Of a DNA stretch of 64,000 nucleotides, positions 57,298 through 64,000 are shown piece after piece. The notes under the pieces are model-generated. The model saw nothing but the letters and a program-made list of their open reading frames with translations. It was not told the origin of the DNA and searched no databases. Within the stretch, counting starts at the first letter, position 1, and each line of letters begins with the position of its first letter. The position numbers and the translations under genes are program-made. Origin of the DNA: Kalmusia sp. IMI 367209 (lineage: Eukaryota; Ascomycota; Dothideomycetes; Pleosporales; Didymosphaeriaceae); assembly GCA_027946365.1 (NCBI GenBank), contig JAPEUQ010000013.1, forward strand, positions 310,001 through 374,000, given 5' to 3'.

Positions 57298-60248
57298 ATG
57301 CCTCCAGGATACAATGCGCAGCAGAAGGCATCCATTAGCCAGTTTATGACCTTTGCTTCGACCGATCGTAACACGGCGGTCAAGGTGAGTTCTTCGGGCG
57401 ATCAAACGGCGTCACAGAACTAATGTAGTTTGCAGTATCTCAAGAGTGCGGGATGGGATTCTACCACGGCTGTGAACGCGTAAGTGTCAATTTTTAATAT
57501 GTGCTACTGACATTTCTACTTTCCTGTGCATGTCTCCCGTCTTGCCTCCGGATGCACAAGAAAAACGCGACCGTTATCGAAATCGATCAATACGCTACCC
57601 GAGGACCCGAAAGCTTGCCGGATACTCGTAGCCGTAACGAAAATGAAGGCACAAGGCACATCGGTACAATAAAAACATGGAGTCGTGAGAGAGATTTGGA
57701 TGTGAGCTATGGCTCTTGATAGAAGCGGCAGGTGCTGCTTTACATTTGGGCATCTTCAAGGCAATGAATGTCTGTGCAGGATGCATGCCCGCAGCTACTT
57801 CCACAACTGCATGCAAACAAGTTCACGGCTCTTGCTTGGGCTGTCGCTACGGCCTACCTACAATAAACAGACCACCTCCAGCTTCCTCACCGTCATACCT
57901 CTTCGCACCACCTCCTCCGTTGGGCTTCGGTTCTCTGACTGCATCTTTGGTACAATCCTCTTTGCTATCACCGCCAAAGATGTTTGGGTCCTCCGAGGAC
58001 AGAGCCAGACAGCTTGCAGGACGCCATCGAAAAGACCGCAAGGCTTCAGGTAGCTCCTGTACGAGCTGCCGCTCAGTCAGTTCATCGACACAATCATCAA
58101 CTCAGCCTCAGACGACGTATACTTCCGCAATTCGCGATATGCGTCATAGCAGCCATCATAGTCAATACAAGAGCCGAGAAACCTCTCCCGATTCACAAAA
58201 CCCCACGCCACATGCACACGAGCTTCCGATTCAGCTCGCTGCCAGCGAGGAGAAGTGTTTCCAACATGGCAATGACTTGCTCAATGGAAATTCCACAATC
58301 CACGATATTTCAGGCTTGTTCAAAGATCTTTCCACGCATTCTCCCATTGCTTCAGTCCTCCACGAGTCGGCGGATCAGTTTGCAGCACGCCTGCGGGTTT
58401 TATTGATCCAAGAACGGTATCAATCCGAGCATATGAGCACCGTTCTTTACGGAAATCCCTCCGTACCGAATTTGACATCAAGACCTCCGAATAGATCTGC
58501 TACCAGCCATTCTTCCGGGCCGTATCTTCCATCACGACGAACAACATCTCAGCCACCAAACACGATGGCATCGAATCACATCGCGCTGGCTGCGAACCTC
58601 AGCAATAGGTTCAATGACACTCCTCCACCAGACGTAAGTGAACATTTGGCGTTCGATTTTGCCGCCAAAATCTACTGAGCACAAGCTAATGCTTTGTGCA
58701 GGATGTCCTCGTCGCGGGTCACGTTAGCAGTGCGTCAACGGAGAACAGCTACGCTGTAGTTCTACCCCAGCTTCCCTATATGAACGATTTGCACACTCAG
58801 CCTGCTCTATCGGGTCCGCTGAATGCTCTAACCGAAGAAAAAATGCCACGACTTTTCGCTTGGAAGCGAATTGCACCGGCTCTCAGCTACTTCCAATGGG
58901 ATGAGTGGGTTCATACGACTAAAGACTATCCGCTGTGGAACGAGCCAATTACACCGCTGAATAGTCCTGGATTCGGTGCTTTTCTTAACAATCTGCCTAC
59001 TGCAGAGAAGACCCGTTTCCAAGAGGTCTTTCAAGGAAACCCTTGGGGTCCACTTAGTGACTCTTTGTCGGCTAGAAAGAAGCGGGACTGGTATCATTCG
59101 CTGTCCTTGGTGCAAAAGCAAATATTCAAGCGTATCATCCGGTATAGACAGACCGCAATCGAACAGACTGGGCCCTATGCAGTCGTCGATGTGTCCCATC
59201 GATCCGACCTACCAGCAATGATGCTCCACGAGGCCCTAGAAGCTGCCGAAACACGCTACGATTCCTATATTACGTATCACTACCCGAGCGGCATTCGCAC
59301 TCAGATTCCTTTGCCGAGATCAAGCAGTGCTCCAAATGTCAGGAAGCAACCAGTGTTGGATCACTGGAGCAAGACGGGACATAATGCTCATGATTTAGAT
59401 CCTTTTACAACGTACTAATTGCGTTATTGTTCTTTATTTCACTAACTTTTCTGATCGCGTACTCCTTTACAATGGCAATTGTTAACGTGTCAATACAGAT
59501 ACTTCAGTGGTGGCGGAGGCTCAGTCGTATCGAGTGCGACGAAGAACAATCTCAACAAGATATTCGACAGTTACCGAGATGACGCCGCTAATTCACCAGA
59601 CGTTATCGGCCCCGATGGTTCCATGGCCTACTTCGAGAAGCTTGGCGTAGATGTTGAAGGATTGGAGGTCCTAGCCGTGCTGGAGGTTATCCAAGCGCCA
59701 ACGATGGGTGAGATCAGCCGAGATGGGTTCGTTGATGGATGGTCAACGATCAAGTAAGTTGTGTACTCATGTCGACTTGTCTTGTTCAAAGCTAACATGC
59801 ACGCAGCGCCGACACGCTCGACAAGCAAAAGGCGCACATCAAGTCCTTGAAAAAAGACTTACCGTCTAGCAAGGAGGCGTTTGATAAGGTCTACAAGTAC
59901 ACATTCTTGCTAGGCAAGGCCGGAGGCGCGAAGGCCGTCCCTCTTGAGGCCGCCATCACGTATTGGGAGCTCCTCTTCACCTCGCCGTTGTCCGCTGTGA
60001 GATGGGCGAGCCCGACCTCTCCGTGGTTCAACTGGTGGACCGAATTCCTGAATTCTGTTTGGAAGAAGAGTGTCAACCGGGACATGTGGAACGAGACTCT
60101 CAAGTTCGCAAAGTTGACGCTAGAGGACGAGGCGCTGAGCTTCTGGAATGAGGAATCATCTTGGCCGTCCGTCATCGATGACTTCGTCGACTGGGTCAAA
60201 AAGGAAAAGCGACCTAGCGATGACCATGTCGATGAGATGGAGGAGTAA
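57298..60248 (+). CDS. DCN1: Dcn1, cullin NEDD8 E3 (UBA plus DCUN1/PONY domain)
   Basis: Dcn1 binds Ubc12 and cullins and promotes neddylation of cullin-RING ligases. Exons 57298..57384, 57436..57479, 59499..59753 and 59807..60248 give 275 aa, a normal length. The first two exons encode the UBA-like domain (AQQKASISQFMTFASTDRNT; YLKSAGWDSTTAVNA). The split codon gc/a continues as YFSGGGGSVVSS, the usual text after the UBA. The PONY domain follows: NKIFDSYRDD, IGPDGSMAYFEKLGVDVEGL, EISRDGFVDGWSTINADT, YKYTFLLGKAGGAKAVPLEA, and WWTEFLNSVWKKSVNRDMWN with the DEALSFWNEESSWPSVIDDF tail. Intron 2 (57480-59498) is 2019 nt, some 40 times the local norm, and contains another complete gene on the same strand. 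Confidence 0.93.
57980..59418 (+). CDS. Unknown 456-aa protein nested in DCN1 intron 2
   Basis: Two exons, 57980..58633 and 58702..59418, are joined by a 68-nt intron (GTAAGT donor, GCTAAT branch, GTGCAG acceptor), and both sides keep frame. The protein starts MFGSSEDRARQLAGRHRKDR. Its first half is Ser-rich and disordered, with a helical patch IHDISGLFKDLSTHSPIASV, then ESADQFAARLRVLLIQERYQ. The second half looks folded: ALTEEKMPRLFAWKRIAPAL, then SYFQWDEWVHTTKDYPLWNE, PGFGAFLNNLPTAEKTRFQE, and SLVQKQIFKRIIRYRQTAIE. I recognise no family. The whole reading frame lies between exons 2 and 3 of DCN1, on the same strand, so DCN1 transcripts must read through and splice it out. An upstream in-frame extension without ATG reaches 57716. 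Confidence 0.75.
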
Positions 60249-60854
60249 GCTAGCCTGTGGGTGCGTCTACAAATCGCACGCACAATGGCATCAGCGTAGC
60301 TCAGTGGGGTTCATCTTAGGGCATTGATTGGGATTCTCTTCTATGGCAGATCGATTCTTCGGGTAGAACGATTACGGGCGCACAACTTATATTCGTGGAC
60401 ATGAACATACCCTCCATCCACTTGGATGGAATATTGCGTTTTTACGACGAGCATTCTCTGCAAATAGTTTATGCCCAGCATTTGAATAGCGGTACGAAGC
60501 CGTTTCATGATTGATCTATTGCCTACGATGCATGTGAAACACCTGTGTAATTTTAAAATGTACATAGCGCCTGACCAATTAATGCAGTTCCGCATTTTTG
60601 AGCTCCGTCGTGGTGAGGTTGGCGTCCAAGTGTCGCGGCGGTCCGTGCGTTCTTTCTCGCTCGCACTAGTGCTCGTTTTCTCTCGTTCATTAGCGTCTTG
60701 GCCCACAGAGCCATTCTCGCTAAGCGAGCACCCTCCCACATTGACTTTGGAAAACTTCAACGTCAACCTTTAGACGACTAACCCAACAGGCCGACAAAGT
60801 ACGTACAACCTGGACATGGAATTGCTCTTAATTTGCTAATGAGCTGCTCTGTAG
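60249..60854. promoter_or_regulatory. RPL32 promoter and 5' leader
   Basis: The region includes a pyrimidine-rich stretch at about 60649-60690, common in fungal ribosomal-protein promoters, and the 5' UTR intron listed separately. No gene is seen. Confidence 0.5.
60799..60854 (+). other. RPL32: 5' UTR intron of RPL32 ending at the start codon
   Basis: GTACGT at 60799, a GCTAAT branch-like site and CTGTAG at 60854 are followed immediately by ATG. The placement of the acceptor against the start codon is inference from motifs. Confidence 0.65.
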
Positions 60855-61571
60855 ATGGTTGCCGCAAAGAAGCACGTCCCGATCGTCAAGAAGCGTACGC
60901 CCATCCGCCCACCGAAGCCTTCGAAAATATCGCGACTGACAGTCCACAGACACCAAGCGCTTCAACCGCCACCAGTCCGACCGCTTCAAATGTGAGAGAT
61001 ACCGTACCGGCAGTTGAGGAGGAGAGAGGTTCTAATATTGGATAGGCGTCGACCCGTCATGGAGGAAGCCCAAGGGTATTGATAACCGCGTCCGAAGGCG
61101 GTTCAAGGGCCAGGCTGCCATGCCCAAGGTACGATTTCTCGCTACAATGCGAATCACGGAAGGACGCTGTTCGCATCGAAAGAGCGGTTAGTGTGGGATG
61201 GCAAGGACTTTGGCTGACGGGATTGCGACAATAGATCGGCTACGGCTCGAACAAGAAGACCCGTCACCTCATGCCCAGCGGCCACAAGGCTTTCGTTGTC
61301 AACAACGGTACGCAATGGACGAGCTTATGTGCGGAAGAGACGTAGCTAACAAGAAGCAGCCCGTGACGTCGACCTTCTCCTCATGCACAACCAGACCTTC
61401 GCCGCAGAGTACGCTTCCATGTTCACCTCCTCACCACCTTGTCTCGACTAACGTAAACACAGGATCTCGCACTCCGTCTCGGCACGAAAGCGCATCGAGA
61501 TCATCGCCAAGGCAAAGCAATTGGGCGTGAAGGTGACGAACAGCAAGGCTAGGGTCAAGACTGAGTCGTAG
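60855..61571 (+). CDS. RPL32: 60S ribosomal protein L32 (eL32)
   Basis: This is a structural protein of the large ribosomal subunit. Six exons, 60855..60894, 60950..60991, 61046..61128, 61235..61307, 61360..61408 and 61463..61571, give 131 aa, the normal length. The product reads [86 protein letters not shown] and [19 protein letters not shown]. All are signature stretches of eL32. Five coding introns of 52-106 nt plus a leader intron make it the most intron-dense gene here, as is common for fungal ribosomal proteins. Confidence 0.96.
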
Positions 61572-62185
61572 AGGGGATGATTTCTTAGGCGGGGGCATAC
61601 ACGGCGTCTCTCTGACTTCAGGCACGGCAAATGAATGGGGGAAGTGGCTTTTCCGTCAGCCCTGATATCCTACTCGAGGAGGGCATGTATGAAACATGAT
61701 CGAAACAAAATTCATTCACACACATTTACAAACGGGCTGATGGATTCATGGACGGCTCGGCTGTGTGGGAGTGAGCGATAGGGCAATGCGAAATGAGCAC
61801 TTCCTACTTCTGTCGCTGCGTGCTGCTGGTGACGTTGCTTGCTGTCGAACATATGACCATGTTGCAGCTGTGATAATGTTACTATGTGTCAAACGGAGTA
61901 CGACCACATTTCCGAGGCGGAATAACCACTTGATGACACACGTTCACATGTCGTCACCAGAGCATTCCGTGCATACATTCATTCAAGGCAAGCGCAAGCA
62001 CACCATATGCCGCGAACCCCTCCATTCGCCCGTGCAATCCCCGATATCAGATCGAGGCTCGGAGCCCATTCAGCCGACCCGTTACACAAACGTCAAAACA
62101 TGCATGAAAAGCCAACCGCCCCATCCTGCTCTACCTACACTACCCGCATATATGATGCACGCGTACATGCGTGACCAGAGGGGTA

Positions 62186-62215
62186 GGGCAGGGCAGGGCA
62201 GGGCAGGGCAAGGCA
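62186..62215 (+). repeat. GGGCA pentamer repeat, G-quadruplex pattern
   Basis: Five tandem GGGCA units are followed by AGGCA. Five G-triplets spaced by CA match the standard intramolecular G-quadruplex pattern. Confidence 0.85.
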
Positions 62216-62241
62216 GGCGTGCATGCGTGCGCAGCGCAGGC

Positions 62242-62244
<3 letters not shown>

Positions 62245-62274
<30 letters not shown>
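62245..62274 (+). repeat. CAG trinucleotide repeat, 10 units
   Basis: There are ten perfect CAG copies, 30 nt after the GGGCA repeat. No real gene spans it, so it is not a polyglutamine tract as far as I can see. Confidence 0.9.
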
Positions 62275-62276
<2 letters not shown>

Positions 62277-64000
62277 GTCGGCGAGATAGATTAGCGAGGA
62301 AGGAGAAAAAGAGTGGTGGTGTGCTGGCTGCAGTTCCGATGAGCATATACAATGTCCTAATACGGCTTACAGGCACACACCACACGGCGTCACGGGACGG
62401 AAGACGGGAACGGAGGGGGGCTGTGGTGTGGTCGCGCAGACGGCGGAAGAAGATACATGCTGTGACGTTCACATGTGAATGTGCCGGGTTTACTTTTGCA
62501 CAAGGGCGGGCTGAATGCGTGGTGGACGGGTGTGGTGAGTGAGGGCTGTGTGTGTGTGCTGCTTGGGTCCTTGCTGATGCTTTGTCTGTGGTGGATTGGG
62601 ATGAGCGCGTCTGCTTGTTCGAGATGCGCTGCGGAGTATACCGTGTACTCGCTTGCCCTAGGGCGCAGAGTGATGTTTCCGTTGATACATTATGGAACGG
62701 ATTGACTTCAGATGATCAATAGACACGCGGAGTCGCGTGCGCTGTTGCACCTCTACATGGTTGTGGCGGCCCAAGATCAGCATCTGGAATCATCTGTCAT
62801 CTACCTAGCAGCTCCTACGCAGGCAGCCTGACTGTGTAAGTGCGAATTTGCGCCGCGTAAGAGCTACGATGGGTCATCCTGAGCAAGCTCGTCTAGGATG
62901 AGAACAGAGAGTGGAGCCCAGAGGTGTTGTTATGGCCCGACTGCCTGTGGCGCACGCATATCACGCCCGCAGCTCAACACCACAAACCAACCTGCGTACA
63001 CCGCTCTGGATGAAACGGCCTGGGCGACTGCTTGGCCCAGGGAAACGGCTTGCTTCGGCAGCTCAGCCGCATCCCCTAGCACCTGTCAGAGCCAACAATA
63101 CACTCTCACCGACATCGCTTCCTGGCCTGCGAGCAGCCAGGGCAACCGCATTGCGCGACGAAGGAGCACAATCTCTCGCCGTCGCACATCAGCCGCTTTA
63201 TCTTGCATGCGAGTCTACCCGATGCACGAGGGCATTCCTGGGCCATCCATTGGCTGAGGAGGGTTGAACTGATAGAGAATGCGAGGTAGGGACGAGGCAG
63301 CGCTGCTGTGGGTGTCGCGAAGGGGGAATGCTGTGGTGAGCTTGGGGAGGGACCGAGGAAAGAACCGGGAAGGGCTCGCTGGGGAGGATGATGCAACTGG
63401 GAGCACAATAGATAACAGGATGACGAATTTGCGCGCTTCCTGCTGCCGGTGCTGGTCCCAAAGACAAGGCAAAGGCAGCACGGTTGCCGACGCGCACGTC
63501 GGTGGATAAGCGCAGGGGCATGTATCCTGCACAGAGCACGACCTTACCCCCTTCCCTCAATCAACCTCTGCCCAGGTGCGGCACCACCCACGTTTTCCAG
63601 GTCGCTTTATCTATGGATGCAATGGTGTGTGCTGTGCTCATGGACGGGCCCACGGTCCAGGTACCGCGTCGAGCAGTGGCGCACCGTAATCTTCCATAAT
63701 AATTTGCTTTGCTATTTTTTTCTCACCGCAACGGTCGAGCCGCTGTGGTGGTTGTCAGACCTTTTGTCACTACTTTAGCTCTCCCGCTGCCCGCCGCTAC
63801 TGGAAAAGGACTTACCATTCTGCCCCTGGGAGCTGTTTTTCTCATCTTCTCCCTCACGCGACTTTGAGTGATTTTTCGGACGGGATTCTCTTTCAAGCCG
63901 TCGTCGGCTTTTTGTCGTGCGTCTGCGCGGTCCGCGGGCGCCTGTCGGCTACCTCGCTTTGTGAAGGGAGATCGTCGTCGTATATTGTCGTGTGATCCGG

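Larger units (their letters stand above)
61572..64000. other. 2.4 kb without a supportable gene, with simple repeats
   Basis: The stretch holds the RPL32 3' UTR, the GGGCA and CAG repeats near 62.2 kb, and a final 250 nt with pyrimidine-rich, promoter-like sequence (63750-64000) that may belong to a gene beyond the window. Open frames through 62900-63560 exist on both strands and look like composition effects. Confidence 0.5.

Noticed and set aside
63106..63560. Overlapping 100-120-aa frames on both strands
   Set aside because: Several equal-length frames in all phases indicate low stop-codon density, not coding.

Overview
The window is nuclear DNA of a filamentous ascomycete (Pezizomycotina, most likely a Dothideomycete by overall protein flavour; I could not search to confirm). 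The evidence is short GT-AG introns, mostly 44-60 nt, with CTGAC or CTAAC branch-like motifs, together with fungal-specific genes: a HET-NACHT-WD40 protein, PalH, the SRP21 type of SRP9, Ase1 and Mvp1. I found no bacterial, viral or organellar genes, no CRISPR array and no intact transposon. Exon joins were worked out by hand from splice motifs. Every multi-exon model, except the RRP5 3' exon, keeps frame from start to stop.

Layout. 0-4.3 kb: a NOD-like (STAND) incompatibility-type protein with HET, NACHT and about 11 WD40 repeats, whose two halves lie in different frames. 4.3-13.3 kb: mostly gene-poor sequence around one long low-complexity protein. 13.3-18 kb (minus strand): an uncharacterised single-pass membrane protein, a new 3-exon gene of unknown function, and glyoxalase II with an alternative mitochondrial presequence. 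18.4-28.1 kb: RRP5 (minus, with a 1-nt frameshift in its last exon), divergent from CDT2, then an F-box protein. 28.9-33.6 kb: a calycin-like protein, a secreted PLC-like phosphodiesterase and a five-finger C2H2 regulator. 33.6-35.6 kb: gene-poor, with a possible gene relic. 35.6-38.4 kb: SRP21 and a divergent DUF1308 protein. 40-48.7 kb (minus): a disordered conserved protein, ASE1 and a secreted CE1-like esterase. 50.6-61.6 kb (plus): palH, MVP1, DCN1 and RPL32, with a complete second gene lying inside a 2 kb intron of DCN1 on the same strand. 61.6-64 kb: non-coding as far as I can see, with a G-quadruplex-type repeat next to a CAG(10) tract.

The genes are mainly housekeeping and do not form an operon or a biosynthetic cluster. 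One loose theme is cullin-RING ubiquitin ligation: CDT2 (CRL4 receptor), an F-box protein (SCF receptor) and DCN1 (cullin neddylation). The most unusual items are the nested gene inside DCN1, the HET-NACHT-WD40 junction, the RRP5 frameshift, repeated use of AAG 3' splice sites, and a 48-nt frame-preserving intron just before the zinc fingers of the C2H2 gene.
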